Below the pieces are notes generated by a model. The model was not told the origin of the DNA. It did no database searches and saw only the letters and a list, made by a program, of their open reading frames with translations. From Nitrospirota bacterium (lineage in GTDB: Bacteria; Nitrospirota; Nitrospiria; Nitrospirales; NS-4): DNA of 33,497 nt. Position 1 is the stretch's first letter, and each line of letters starts with the position of its first letter. Shown here one piece after another: positions 21,833-30,191 of the stretch. A program made the translations under genes and the position numbers. The stretch covers positions 1 to 33,497 of the forward strand of contig VBOG01000175.1 in NCBI GenBank assembly GCA_005877815.1, read 5' to 3'.

Positions 21833-22443
21833 CCGAGTCCTCCATCCGCCAGCAAAGCCATGGCGGCCGCGGGGATGGCCCCGGCCAAGAGCAGCGTCGA
21901 ATCGACGGATGCCAGTCCCCGGAAGATAAAGACACCCAGGCCGCCCGCGCCGATGGCGGCTGCGATCGTGGCCGTGCCGATGGTGGTGACCGTCGCGACC
22001 CGCACACCGGCAAGGATCGTCCGCGCGGCCAACGGCAGCTCGACCAGACGCAAGAGTTGGCCGTCCGTCATTCCCATGGCCAACGCCGACTCTCTCACGG
22101 CGGGGTCGATGCCGAGAATGCCTGTGAAGGTGTTTCTGAGCACGGGCAGGAGCGCGTAGAGAATCAACGCCATGATGGCCGTATGCTGGCCGATGCCGCC
22201 GATCAGCGGAAGGGGAATCAAAAAGCCGAAGAGCGCGAGGCTGGGGATCGTCTGCACCACATTGGCAAAGCCGAGGACCCAACCTTGAAGCGGTCTTTTT
22301 CTCGTGAGGAGAACGCCCATCGGGAGCGCGATACCGACGGCGATCGTGATGGAGAGCAGAACCAACCAGAGATGCTCCATCGTGAGCTGAACGATTTCAC
22401 CCGGCAGTCCTGAGGACATCACCTGCGCGCCACGCTGGGACAT
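21802..22443 (-). CDS. ABC transporter permease, OpuCB/EgtU-like
   Basis: The 213-residue inner-membrane protein has about five or six helices. The cytosolic EAA-type loop reads 'DPAVRESALAMGMTDGQLLRLVELPLA' (about 113-139), which contacts the ATPase. 'QTIPSLALFGFLIPL' and 'GIGQHTAIMALILYALLPVLRNTFTG' are characteristic of the glycine betaine/choline permease family. The start may be ATG 22443 or the in-frame ATG at 22419 (MSSGLPGE), which would shorten it by 8 residues. The ATPase gene ends 21 bases upstream and the binding-protein gene overlaps its 3' end by 31 bases. A homodimer would form the channel, as no second permease gene is present. Confidence 0.92.
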   Translation of the reverse strand: MSQRGAQVMSSGLPGEIVQLTMEHLWLVLLSITIAVGIALPMGVLLTRKRPLQGWVLGFANVVQTIPSLALFGFLIPLPLIGGIGQHTAIMALILYALLPVLRNTFTGILGIDPAVRESALAMGMTDGQLLRLVELPLAARTILAGVRVATVTTIGTATIAAAIGAGGLGVFIFRGLASVDSTLLLAGAIPAAAMALLADGGLGWIEKKFSPV

Positions 22444-22464
22444 TCCATCATCATATGTCTCCGA

Positions 22465-23199
22465 TCACTTAAGATCGAGGCAGGCCAGGAAGGCTTGTGC
22501 TTCATCACCATGTTGACGCCGGAATTCCTCCGGCGGCGCGAGGGCCTCGAGCGCTCCATGGTGCAACAAGCCGATGCGGGACCCGAGCCGCATGGCTTCG
22601 CGCACGTCGTGCGTCACGAACATCGCGGTCTTGCCCCATTGTTCACGCAAGGCGAGAAACTGGTTCTGTAATTCCAGGCGGGTGACGGGATCGAGCGCTC
22701 CGAACGGCTCGTCGAAGAGCAGCAACGCCGGATCGGCAGCCAGGGCCCGCGCGACCCCGACTCGCTGCCGCTGTCCGGAGGAGAGTTCGCGGGGGTAGCG
22801 CAGCGAAAACTCCGACGGCGGCAGCGTGACCTGCTCGAGCAGTTCGCCGGTCCGGGCCCGGACCCTGGACGGCGGCCATCCTTCGAGCTTCGGCACAAGA
22901 CCGACATTGTCCGCGACCGTGAAATGGGGAAACAATCCGGCTTCCTGAATGACGTACCCAATGCGCCGCTTCAGCCTGATCGGATCCCAGGACGTGGTCG
23001 GCATGCCTTCGACGCACACCTCACCTTCTGTCGGGAACAGCAGCCCATTCACCATCTTCAGCGCGGTGGTCTTCCCGGAGCCGCTGCGACCCAGCAGCAC
23101 GAGGGTTTCGCCAGCGGCCAGCGAGAAACTCAGGTTGCGAAGAATATGGTGTCCGTTGATCCGATACGAAACGCCTCGAAATTCGACGATCGGCGTCAC
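22465..23199 (-). CDS. ABC transporter ATPase, OpuCA/EgtV-like
   Basis: The 244-residue nucleotide-binding subunit has Walker A GRSGSGKT (38-45), the Q-loop 'IGYVIQEAGLFPHFTVADN', signature 'ELSSGQRQRVGVARAL' (LSSGQ in place of LSGGQ), Walker B 'ALLLFDEPFGALDP' and the switch His in 'FVTHDVREAM'. 'FPHFTVADNVGLVP' is typical of the quaternary-amine transporter branch. The protein stops after the core domain, without the CBS domains that osmosensing OpuCA/ProV proteins carry, as is also usual for EgtV-like subunits. The start is GTG, one base after the egtD stop. This tight junction ties transport to the egt genes. Confidence 0.94.
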   Translation of the reverse strand: MTPIVEFRGVSYRINGHHILRNLSFSLAAGETLVLLGRSGSGKTTALKMVNGLLFPTEGEVCVEGMPTTSWDPIRLKRRIGYVIQEAGLFPHFTVADNVGLVPKLEGWPPSRVRARTGELLEQVTLPPSEFSLRYPRELSSGQRQRVGVARALAADPALLLFDEPFGALDPVTRLELQNQFLALREQWGKTAMFVTHDVREAMRLGSRIGLLHHGALEALAPPEEFRRQHGDEAQAFLACLDLK

Positions 23200-23200
23200 G

Positions 23201-24214
23201 TCAATTCGGGTGGGACATCGCGATCAAGAGATTCTCCGCGAACGGCCAGTCTGCGTCAACCCATTGCCAGGTGCATGCAAACCCAGAGCGCGTCGCCATG
23301 GCGGGAATCTCTTCAAGCCGGAATTTGTGGCAGGCTTCCGTCCAGATCGTTTCCCCTTCCTGCAAGCTGCACGTGAAGTCGGCGTCCCGCACACGAACCG
23401 TCTGTCTCGTGGTCGAGCGCAAGTGCATCTCGACCCGCCGTTCACGCGCGCGATATCTCGCCTCATGCCGAAAATTCTTCAACACAAAGTCGGCATGCAG
23501 CTCGCGGTTGATGCGGGCGAGCACATTGAGATTGAACGCCGCGGTCACGCCTGCGTCGTCATCGTAAGCCGGCAGGACGACCGAGAGCGCTTTCTCAAGA
23601 TCGGTCCCCAGAAGCAGCGCATCACCGGGCAGCAAGCATCGGCGGATGTCGGTGAGGAAGCGGTCTGCGGCGTGAGGTTCGAAATTGCCGATCGTGCTTC
23701 CTAAGAACAAGACGAGCAGCGTCTGGCCGTCGCGCCGCCTCGACACGACGTCCCGGAGCCCGTCTACATACGAATGCTCGAGGCCGACGATGCTGACTCC
23801 GGCGAGCTCCGCGAGTTCCTGGCGGCATTTCGCCAGGGCGGTGGGAGCGATATCAATGGGGAAATACGTGACCGGTTGCCGCTTCGCCAGCGCCTCCAGG
23901 ATCCACCGCGTCTTCCGTCCGGTGCCGCTTCCGAGTTCCGCAACCGCAACGGGGGATGGAAGATGGTCGACGATCGCCCCCGCATGCCGACGGAGAAGTC
24001 GCTCATCCGCCCTGGTCAGGCCATACTCCGGCACATAGGTGATAGCTTCGAAGAGTGCCGTGCCGACCTGATCGTAAAGGTACTGCGAGGGGATTTCCTT
24101 CTGTGTTTGGCTGAGCCCCTGCCGGACATCGAGAGCGAACTTGGAAAGTTCCTCTGCCTGCCGAAACTTGCGAAGGGGGCTAGTTCTCGACACAGCGAAA
24201 TCCCGCGTAGGCAT
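23201..24214 (-). CDS. egtD: L-histidine N-alpha-methyltransferase, hercynine synthase
   Basis: EgtD uses three SAM molecules to convert histidine to hercynine (N-alpha-trimethylhistidine), the first step of ergothioneine biosynthesis. The 337-residue protein matches the family throughout: 'SQTQKEIPSQYLYDQVGTALFEAITYVPEYGLTRADE', SAM motif 'VAELGSGTGRKTRWIL', 'TYFPIDIAPTAL', 'LFLGSTIGNFEP', 'LLLGTDLEK', 'AYDDDAGVTAAFNLNVLARINREL' and 'ETIWTEACHKF'. The ATG at 24214 overlaps egtB by 35 bases; an in-frame GTG at 24193 would reduce this to 14. The transporter ATPase gene starts one base after the stop. Function is well supported. The older name DUF2260/'dimethylhistidine N-methyltransferase' refers to the same family. 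Confidence 0.95.
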   Translation of the reverse strand: MPTRDFAVSRTSPLRKFRQAEELSKFALDVRQGLSQTQKEIPSQYLYDQVGTALFEAITYVPEYGLTRADERLLRRHAGAIVDHLPSPVAVAELGSGTGRKTRWILEALAKRQPVTYFPIDIAPTALAKCRQELAELAGVSIVGLEHSYVDGLRDVVSRRRDGQTLLVLFLGSTIGNFEPHAADRFLTDIRRCLLPGDALLLGTDLEKALSVVLPAYDDDAGVTAAFNLNVLARINRELHADFVLKNFRHEARYRARERRVEMHLRSTTRQTVRVRDADFTCSLQEGETIWTEACHKFRLEEIPAMATRSGFACTWQWVDADWPFAENLLIAMSHPN

Positions 24215-25409
24215 ACGGAAAAACAGGTCGAAACCAATTCCTATAGGACCGCCGCATCAGTCGCGCCGCCGTGCGCGAGGAGGCGCCCTTCAACACATAG
24301 TGGTCGCCGTCAAAGAAGGGCTTCGAGTAGCCGGTATAGAACGGGAATGGTTGAAAGCCCGGGAAGGGATTGAACGGCGTCGAGGTCCACTCCCAGCCGT
24401 TCCCGACCAACTGCGAGACCCCGAACGTGCTATCGCCAAGCGGCGTGGCCGCGACCGCGACGGGGTCCCATCCTTGAAAGTTGAAATTGCCGCACGTATC
24501 GTCGGGAAAATCGTTGCCCCAGGGATACGAGCGCTCCTCGCCCGCCGGCGTGCCGTACGCCGCGCGGTGGAATTGCGCCTCCGTCGGCACCACCTTTCCG
24601 ACCCATGCAGCGTAGGCTTGCGCTTCCCGTTGCGTGACATAGACCGGCCAGTCGAGCGGCAGCGGGATCTCCTCGAACATCGTCCGGTACAGCCATCGGT
24701 CTCCATCGAGCTTCCAAAAATGCGGCGCGGCCGCGCCGGCCCGCACGAACTCCAGATACTGCGCGTTGGTCACCTTGTATTGGCTGATCGCAAACGGCGG
24801 AACGTCGACGGTATGGGCGTCGAATTCGTTGTCCCAGCCGAAGCCGTCGCCCCGGTATTTGCCGAGCGTCGCCGTGCCAGCCGGAATGTCCTTCATGGCA
24901 TGGACGGGAGCAGGGGCGGCGGGGGAGACCCGTGTTCCCTCGTCCTGCACGAGCTTACGGTCATAGGAAAGGTTATGGAGGATATAGGCCAATGTTTCAG
25001 CGTGCATGAACCGATGTTCGATGGCGACATGGATGAGGTGCTCAGGCGCGTCGTCCAACACTTTATCCAATGTCTGTCGAACACGCCGATTGTAGCTCTG
25101 GACTTCGCTGACTCTCGGCCAGTCCCAGGCGACGTCGCTCGGCAACTGCCCTTCAGGCGGGTCGATGCCGAACGCGAAGAGCCGGTCGAACTCCGAATGA
25201 AACGGGAAGAGGGCCAGCGCGCCCTGGCAGATCTGGTTCCAATCAAAGGCCTCGAGGTGGCCGAGGTAGAAGATCAGCCGATGGCGCTCGGGAATTGGGC
25301 GCTCGTAGAACGAATCGGCCCTGACAAGCGAAAACAACGCGTCGGTGCACGCGCGGGCGGCCGATAGCCCGGTACGAAGGTCGTTTCGTTGAGCCATAGA
25401 GGTGAGCAT
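24180..25409 (-). CDS. egtB: EgtB-type ergothioneine biosynthesis iron-dependent sulfoxide synthase
   Basis: EgtB couples hercynine to a cysteine thiol with O2 at a non-haem iron. The 409-residue protein has an N-terminal DinB-like four-helix domain and a C-terminal formylglycine-generating-enzyme-like (FGE-sulfatase) domain. The three iron ligands are visible: His51 in 'YLGHLEAFDW', and His132 and His136 in the HxxxHxE motif 'EHRFMHAETL'. The C-terminal 'NGWEWTSTPFNPFPGF' and 'YRNWFRPVFPYAYAGFRC' match the family. No egtA or egtC is adjacent, which suggests an EgtB that accepts cysteine rather than gamma-glutamylcysteine. No egtE (C-S lyase) is seen. The response-regulator gene ends 59 bases upstream on the same strand. 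Confidence 0.94.
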   Translation of the reverse strand: MLTSMAQRNDLRTGLSAARACTDALFSLVRADSFYERPIPERHRLIFYLGHLEAFDWNQICQGALALFPFHSEFDRLFAFGIDPPEGQLPSDVAWDWPRVSEVQSYNRRVRQTLDKVLDDAPEHLIHVAIEHRFMHAETLAYILHNLSYDRKLVQDEGTRVSPAAPAPVHAMKDIPAGTATLGKYRGDGFGWDNEFDAHTVDVPPFAISQYKVTNAQYLEFVRAGAAAPHFWKLDGDRWLYRTMFEEIPLPLDWPVYVTQREAQAYAAWVGKVVPTEAQFHRAAYGTPAGEERSYPWGNDFPDDTCGNFNFQGWDPVAVAATPLGDSTFGVSQLVGNGWEWTSTPFNPFPGFQPFPFYTGYSKPFFDGDHYVLKGASSRTAARLMRRSYRNWFRPVFPYAYAGFRCVEN

Positions 25410-25468
25410 GGCACATTTGCCCGCCTTCTGTGAAGCCTACCCGTAAGTACAATAGACGGCGGCGGCGT

Positions 25469-25918
25469 TCAGGATGCCGGGGAAGGAAGTTCCGACGTTT
25501 TGAACCAGTACCGGAAGACCGAACCCATCACTTCCATGAATTCATCAAAGTCGGCAGGCTTGGAAATATACGAATTCGAATGGAGCCGGTACGCGGCAAT
25601 GATATCGGTGGACGCGCGGGACGAGGTGAGGACGACGACAGGAATCTGTTTCAAAGCCTCGTCGGATTTGATCTCCCGTAAGACTTGCCGGCCGTCTTTC
25701 TTGGGGAGGTTCAGGTCGAGCAGGATCAGATCCGGCGAGGGAGCATTGCGGTACTCGGTTTCGCGGCGCAGAAAGGCCAGGGCCTTGATGCCGTCTTCCG
25801 CGACATGCAGTGTGACGCTCTCATTGTCCGCAAAACTCTCGCGGACCAGATTGACGTCGCCCATGTTATCTTCGACGAGCAAAATCTGAATGCGCGCCTT
25901 CCGCTGGACCGCAGTCAT
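25469..25918 (-). CDS. Single-domain response regulator, Rcp1/CheY-like
   Basis: The 149-residue receiver domain has the acidic pair in 'LLVEDNMGDV', the phospho-acceptor Asp68 in 'LILLDLNLPKKDG', the Thr/Ser switch in 'VVVLTSSRA' and the Lys in 'SYISKPADFDEF'. No output domain follows, as in Rcp1-type regulators that pair with phytochrome-like kinases. The 'LNLPKKDGRQVLREIK' and 'LHSNSYISKP' wording is typical of that subgroup. The gene starts 3 bases after the kinase stop, so the two proteins are partners. A single-domain regulator signals by protein contact or a phosphorelay, so it need not control transcription of the egt operon downstream. Confidence 0.95.
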   Translation of the reverse strand: MTAVQRKARIQILLVEDNMGDVNLVRESFADNESVTLHVAEDGIKALAFLRRETEYRNAPSPDLILLDLNLPKKDGRQVLREIKSDEALKQIPVVVLTSSRASTDIIAAYRLHSNSYISKPADFDEFMEVMGSVFRYWFKTSELPSPAS

Positions 25919-25921
25919 CGT

Positions 25922-27805
25922 CTACGCCTCCTCCGCAGCGGGCAACGTGAAGTAGAATGTTGACCCTTCGCCCGGTTTGGAATCGACCCAGAGTCGGCCG
26001 CCGTGCCGCTCGATGATCTTCTTGCAAATGGCCAGCCCCACCCCGGTTCCCGAATATTCCGCATTCGTATGCAATCGCTGGAAGATGATGAAGATCCGGT
26101 CGAAGTACTCCGGATCGATGCCGATCCCGTTATCGCGAACCGACAACACAACTTCGCCGTCCTTTCGCTCCGCGGCGACGTGGATGTGAGGCGGCGCCGC
26201 GCGTCGGTATTTTATAGCATTACTGAGCAGATTCTGAAAGACCTGGGCGAGCGACGTCGGGTCGGCCGTGACGGTCGGCAAGGCATCGCACGTTACGCGC
26301 GCTCCACTGTCTTTGATCGAAAACTTCAAGTTCTCAAGGCATTCGGTGAGCAAAGCGGAGCAGTCCGTCGGAACATACCGAAGTGATTCCGCGCCGACGC
26401 GTGCATAGGTCAAGAGATCGGTAATGAGGGTCCGCATCCGGAAAGCCCCATCCACGGCGTACCCGATGTATTCCTGCGCCCTCTTATCGAGTTGGCTCTT
26501 GTAGCGTCGTTCAAGCAACTGCATGTAGCTGGTGACCATGCGCAGCGGTTCTTGCAGGTCGTGCGACGACGCATACGCGAACTTCTCGAGATCGGCGTTG
26601 GAGCGCGCCAGCTCGCGGGCATGCTCCGCCAGCGCTTTGGTGCGTTCGGCGACGCGTTGCTCCAGGGTGCGCATCAAGTCCTGCAACTCCGTCTCTGACC
26701 GTTTGCGTTCCGTGATGTCAATGATCGAGGCCATCACGGCTATGCCATCTGGGGTCTCGATCGGGTTCAACCCGATCTCCACGGGAAATTCGTTGCCGTC
26801 CTTGCGAAGGCCATAGAGGTCTCGGCCCGCGCCCATAGCACGCGGACTGGGCGCCGCAAAAAATCCGGTCCGGTGGCCGGGATGCTGGCCGCGAAAGCGC
26901 GCCGGCACCAGCGTTTCAATGGGCTGGCCCACCAGTTCGGATCGTTCATAGCCGAACAGCTTTTCCACTTGCATGTTCACCAACAGAATGGAACCTTCTC
27001 CGTTTACCATGACCATGCCGGTCGGTGCCGCCTCCACCACCAGCCGAAACTGCTCCTCCGCCTGCTTGCGCTCAGTGATGTCGCGGATAAAGGCCGTGAA
27101 TGTCGGCTGCGGCGTTGCGCGTACTTGCGTCACTGTGAGCTCAACGGGGAACTCCGTGCCGTCGGCGCGCATCGCCGTGATTTCCAACCGTTTGCCTATG
27201 ACGGACGTTTCCCCTGTCGTGAGGTACCGCGCGAAGCCTCGATGATGCCTCTCGCGAAGCGATGGTGGAATAATTAATTCCGCAATGGGCTTGCCAAAGA
27301 CCGACTCCCTGGTGTAACCGAACGTCCCCTCCGCCGCTTGATTGAACTCAATCACACGCCCCTCATGATCGATGGAGATGACACTGTCCAGGGCGGACTC
27401 CAGAATCGCCCGTTTGCGCGCCTCGCTCTCCTTCAGCGCTTCATCTGCCAGCTTACGCTCGGCAAGCCTGTACTCCGCCTCGTGCTTTGCCCGGTGCAGG
27501 CTCTCCGCGAATAGGCTGATCCATACCCCGGTGACGACGAAAATACCCAGCCCGACCCAATCGGCGGGATTGTAGCCGGAGAGGTGCATGAAGGGCGTTA
27601 CGGCAACTGTGCAGAGCCCTGTCGCCAGCAAGCCTGGGCCGAGCCCGCCATACAGGGCCGCGGCCATAATAGCCGGATAAAACGTGATCAGGGGGTACTG
27701 AGTCGCCCCTAACACCGATGTGAGAAAATAGCGGCCGATCGTCGCGCAAATCGCGGCGGCGACAGCCACAACATAGCGAACCGTTGTTTGGGGGAAAGGG
27801 GACAT
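25922..27805 (-). CDS. Membrane-bound PAS-domain sensor histidine kinase
   Basis: Using the ATG at 27805 the protein has 627 residues. Residues 8-105 are a DUF4118-like block of three or four helices ('YPLITFYPAIMAAALYGGLGPGLLATGL'). Two PAS domains follow (about 130-245 and 252-368), each ending in a 'DITERK' linker, then a coiled coil. The dimerisation helix carries phospho-acceptor His415 in 'FAYASSHDLQEPLRMV', the phytochrome-type motif. The HATPase domain has the N box 'NLLSNAIKYR', G1 'VRDNGIGID' and G2 'SGTGVGLAICKKI'. The frame extends to a TTG at 27895, but that start would add 30 residues with no match to the domain. No clear ribosome-binding site is seen. The stimulus is unknown. 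Confidence 0.93.
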   Translation of the reverse strand: MSPFPQTTVRYVVAVAAAICATIGRYFLTSVLGATQYPLITFYPAIMAAALYGGLGPGLLATGLCTVAVTPFMHLSGYNPADWVGLGIFVVTGVWISLFAESLHRAKHEAEYRLAERKLADEALKESEARKRAILESALDSVISIDHEGRVIEFNQAAEGTFGYTRESVFGKPIAELIIPPSLRERHHRGFARYLTTGETSVIGKRLEITAMRADGTEFPVELTVTQVRATPQPTFTAFIRDITERKQAEEQFRLVVEAAPTGMVMVNGEGSILLVNMQVEKLFGYERSELVGQPIETLVPARFRGQHPGHRTGFFAAPSPRAMGAGRDLYGLRKDGNEFPVEIGLNPIETPDGIAVMASIIDITERKRSETELQDLMRTLEQRVAERTKALAEHARELARSNADLEKFAYASSHDLQEPLRMVTSYMQLLERRYKSQLDKRAQEYIGYAVDGAFRMRTLITDLLTYARVGAESLRYVPTDCSALLTECLENLKFSIKDSGARVTCDALPTVTADPTSLAQVFQNLLSNAIKYRRAAPPHIHVAAERKDGEVVLSVRDNGIGIDPEYFDRIFIIFQRLHTNAEYSGTGVGLAICKKIIERHGGRLWVDSKPGEGSTFYFTLPAAEEA

Positions 27806-27903
27806 TAAATCTAAAAGATTTTGATGGGAATTGGGCGAGATTACACGAAAGAGGAAAACGTTTTCGTCCCCCTCAAAAGTAGGAGAGAGAGACAATTCGA
27901 CGG

Positions 27904-29118
27904 CTAGAGAGGCTCAGCCAACATACGGATCCGGTGGTTGAAGGTGTCGGCGATATAGACCGTACCGGCGGCATCCACGGCGACGCCGAACGGGTAGCTC
28001 AGGCTCGCGGCCGTGGCCGGCCCGCCGTCGCCCCCAAAGTCGGCTTTCCCATTGCCCGCAATGGCCGTGATGATTTTGGTTTTCGGGTTCCACATGCGAA
28101 TGAGGTGGTTGTCCGAATCCGTGATATACAGCCTGCCATCGACGCCCAGCGCAATGCCGGCCGGTCTGGAAAGGCCTGTCGAAAATTCATTCGGCATGCC
28201 CTGGTAGCGGTATTCAGTGCCGTCGCCGGCGACGGTGTTGATCAAACCTGTGGCAACGTCCACTTTACGGATGCGTCCATTGAATGTGTCGGCAATATAA
28301 AGGTTGCCTTCCCCATCGACCGCCAGGCCGCTTGGTCCCGAAAGCCCGGCCTGTAGCGCCGGCCCGCCGTCGCCGTCATACTCCTGCGTCCCATTGCCGG
28401 CATAGGTCGCAATCGTCCCGGCCGACACATCCACCACTCGGACCCGATAGTTCGCCAGATCGGCGATGTACAGACGGCTTCTTGGTTCATCCAGCGCGAG
28501 GGCGACCGGTTCATTCAACAATGCCTTGTCTGCAGAACCGCCGTCCCCGCCAAACCGAGCCTTGCCGGAGCCTGCCATGGTCGTGATGACGCCGGTCCTG
28601 CCGTCCACACGCCGAACACGATGATTGAAGGTATCCGCAATATAGACCGTCCCGCGGCTGTCCACTGCCGTCGCGGAAGGGAAATTGAGCGTGGCCTCGA
28701 GGGCCGGCCCGCCGTCTCCTTTATAAAGTCCTCTCTCCGCCGCTCCGGTGACGAATCGCACCATGCCGCTCTGATCCGATAACTGGACGACCTTCTCGTC
28801 CTTTGTCTTCACAGGCTCCGCGAGCGGGTCAAGGTCGGGAAAATCGGGAGGGGGTTCCGAGGAGGCCGCCACCGAGGAGGCCACCACCGAGGAGGTCTGA
28901 GTCCCACTTCCCGCAATGGTCGTGATGATGCCGGTATGGAGATCAACTTTGCGGATGCGGTGGTTCTCGGCGTCGGCGATGTAGAGGGCGTGACCGGCAA
29001 TCGTGAGGCTCTTCGGCTCGTTGAGCCGTGCGTCCCGCGTCGGTCCGCCGTCGCCCGAACAGCCGATGTCTCCGGTTCCTGCGAGCGTGGTGATGATGCC
29101 GGGAGCCGCGTGGGTCAC
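27904..29118 (-). CDS. Six-bladed NHL-repeat beta-propeller coupled to leuB
   Basis: The 404-residue protein consists of six NHL blades of about 56 residues. Each has a 'TLAGTG...GDGGPA..A.L..P..L' half and an '[15 protein letters not shown]' half. The second of these, the NHL signature, occurs near residues 45, 165, 220, 275, 335 and 390. A roughly 45-residue insertion between blades 1 and 2 is Ser/Val/Ala rich and is encoded partly by a 15-base tandem repeat. There is no signal peptide, which is unusual for long NHL proteins of this 'IITTIAGSG' type, most of which are secreted. The start is GTG with a GTGA overlap with the leuB stop. The sequence does not show its ligand or any enzymatic motif; it may be a scaffold or a carbohydrate- or RNA-binding protein. 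Confidence 0.9.
   Translation of the reverse strand: MTHAAPGIITTLAGTGDIGCSGDGGPTRDARLNEPKSLTIAGHALYIADAENHRIRKVDLHTGIITTIAGSGTQTSSVVASSVAASSEPPPDFPDLDPLAEPVKTKDEKVVQLSDQSGMVRFVTGAAERGLYKGDGGPALEATLNFPSATAVDSRGTVYIADTFNHRVRRVDGRTGVITTMAGSGKARFGGDGGSADKALLNEPVALALDEPRSRLYIADLANYRVRVVDVSAGTIATYAGNGTQEYDGDGGPALQAGLSGPSGLAVDGEGNLYIADTFNGRIRKVDVATGLINTVAGDGTEYRYQGMPNEFSTGLSRPAGIALGVDGRLYITDSDNHLIRMWNPKTKIITAIAGNGKADFGGDGGPATAASLSYPFGVAVDAAGTVYIADTFNHRIRMLAEPL
28857..28901. repeat. Three tandem 15-base units inside the NHL gene
   Basis: CCGAGGAGGCCGCCA, CCGAGGAGGCCACCA and a third unit differing in its last six bases follow each other. On the coding strand they give three five-residue Ser/Val/Ala repeats in the linker between blades 1 and 2. 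The length is a multiple of three, so copy-number change would keep the frame. Confidence 0.8.
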
Positions 29119-30191
29119 GCGTGTTGCAATTCCTTGAGGATGAGCGCGCCCATTTCCTTGGTGCCGACCAGTCTTGTCCCGGCCGCATGGATATCCTTCG
29201 TGCGATAGCCCTGTTCGAGAACGCGGAGGATGGCCTGCTCGACCGCCGTCGCCTCTTTGTCGAGACTAAAGGCGTACGTCAGCATCATGGCGGTGGACGC
29301 GATCGTCGCGATGGGATTGGCGATATCCTTGCCGGCGATGTCCGGAGCGCTACCATGGATCGGCTCGTACATGCCGATGGTGCCGCCCAGGCTCGCCGAG
29401 GGCAGCATGCCGATCGAGCCGGTCAGCATGGCCGCCTCGTCGCTCAGGATGTCGCCGAACAGGTTCGTCGTGACGAGCACGTCGAATTGCTTGGGGGCGC
29501 GGACGAGCTGCATGGCGCAGTTGTCCACGTAGATGTGCTGAAGCTCGACATCCGGATAGCCCTGCGAGACATCAATCACGACCCGCCGCCAGAGTTCCGA
29601 GGATTCGAGCACATTGGCCTTGTCCACCGACGTGACTTTGCGGCGTCGTTTGCGGGCGGCTTCGAACGCCACTTTGGCGATGCGCCGGATCTCGGGCGTC
29701 GTGTACACCTCGGTGTTGACGCCTTTCTCACCTTCAGAGGTCTTCTCGATGCCCTTGGGTTTCCCGAAATAGATGCCGCCCGTGAGCTCGCGCACGACCA
29801 GGATGTCGAGCCCCTCGATGACCTCGCGTTTGAGCGTGGAGGCATCGGCCAGCATCGAATAGAGTTTCGCGGGACGCAGGTTCGCATACAGGCCAAGCTG
29901 TTCGCGGAGGCCCAGCAACGCCCGTTCCGGTCGCACCGAGTAGTCGAGGCCTTCCCATTTGGGGCCGCCGACGGCGCCGAGCAGGATCGCGTCGCTTTCC
30001 TTGGCCAGTCGCAGGGTGTCGTCCGGCAGCGGCCTGCCGGTCTTGTCGATTGCCGCGCCCCCGACGTCCGCGGTCTTAAATTCGAAGCGATGGCCAAAGC
30101 GCGCCGCGACCGCTTCCAGCACATGGACGGCCTGCGGCACGATTTCCGCGCCGATGCCGTCGCCGGGAAGCACTGCAATCGTCGCCTTCAT
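29115..30191 (-). CDS. leuB: 3-isopropylmalate dehydrogenase
   Basis: LeuB oxidises and decarboxylates 3-isopropylmalate with NAD+ to 2-ketoisocaproate, the third leucine-specific step. The 358-residue protein has '[16 protein letters not shown]', '[38 protein letters not shown]', the '[11 protein letters not shown]' loop that separates LeuB from isocitrate dehydrogenases, and the signature '[27 protein letters not shown]'. Metal-binding aspartates lie in this last segment. The ATG overlaps the leuD stop (ATGA) and the stop overlaps the GTG of the NHL gene (GTGA), so leuD, leuB and the NHL gene are translationally coupled. Confidence 0.98.
   Translation of the reverse strand: MKATIAVLPGDGIGAEIVPQAVHVLEAVAARFGHRFEFKTADVGGAAIDKTGRPLPDDTLRLAKESDAILLGAVGGPKWEGLDYSVRPERALLGLREQLGLYANLRPAKLYSMLADASTLKREVIEGLDILVVRELTGGIYFGKPKGIEKTSEGEKGVNTEVYTTPEIRRIAKVAFEAARKRRRKVTSVDKANVLESSELWRRVVIDVSQGYPDVELQHIYVDNCAMQLVRAPKQFDVLVTTNLFGDILSDEAAMLTGSIGMLPSASLGGTIGMYEPIHGSAPDIAGKDIANPIATIASTAMMLTYAFSLDKEATAVEQAILRVLEQGYRTKDIHAAGTRLVGTKEMGALILKELQHA

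Noticed and set aside
21832-22282. Longer start of the binding-protein gene at 22282
   Set aside because: That stretch is an out-of-frame reading of the permease gene. The ATG at 21832 gives a perfect lipoprotein signal.
20942-23199. Simple glycine betaine (osmoprotectant) transporter as the final call
   Set aside because: Still possible, but the missing CBS domains in the ATPase and the overlap with egtD make an egt-linked ligand more likely, so the specific gene names opuC were not used.
25469-25918. DNA-binding response regulator controlling egt genes
   Set aside because: No output domain follows the receiver; the protein ends about 20 residues after the last receiver helix.
27845-27867. 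Terminator hairpin between the NHL and kinase genes
   Set aside because: ACGAAA/TTTCGT and the palindrome AAAACGTTTT can pair, but the stem is AT-rich and short with no following T run on either strand, so it was not annotated as a terminator.
27806-27895. TTG start of the histidine kinase at 27895
   Set aside because: It adds 30 residues without domain similarity and has no ribosome-binding site; the ATG at 27805 leads directly into the membrane domain.
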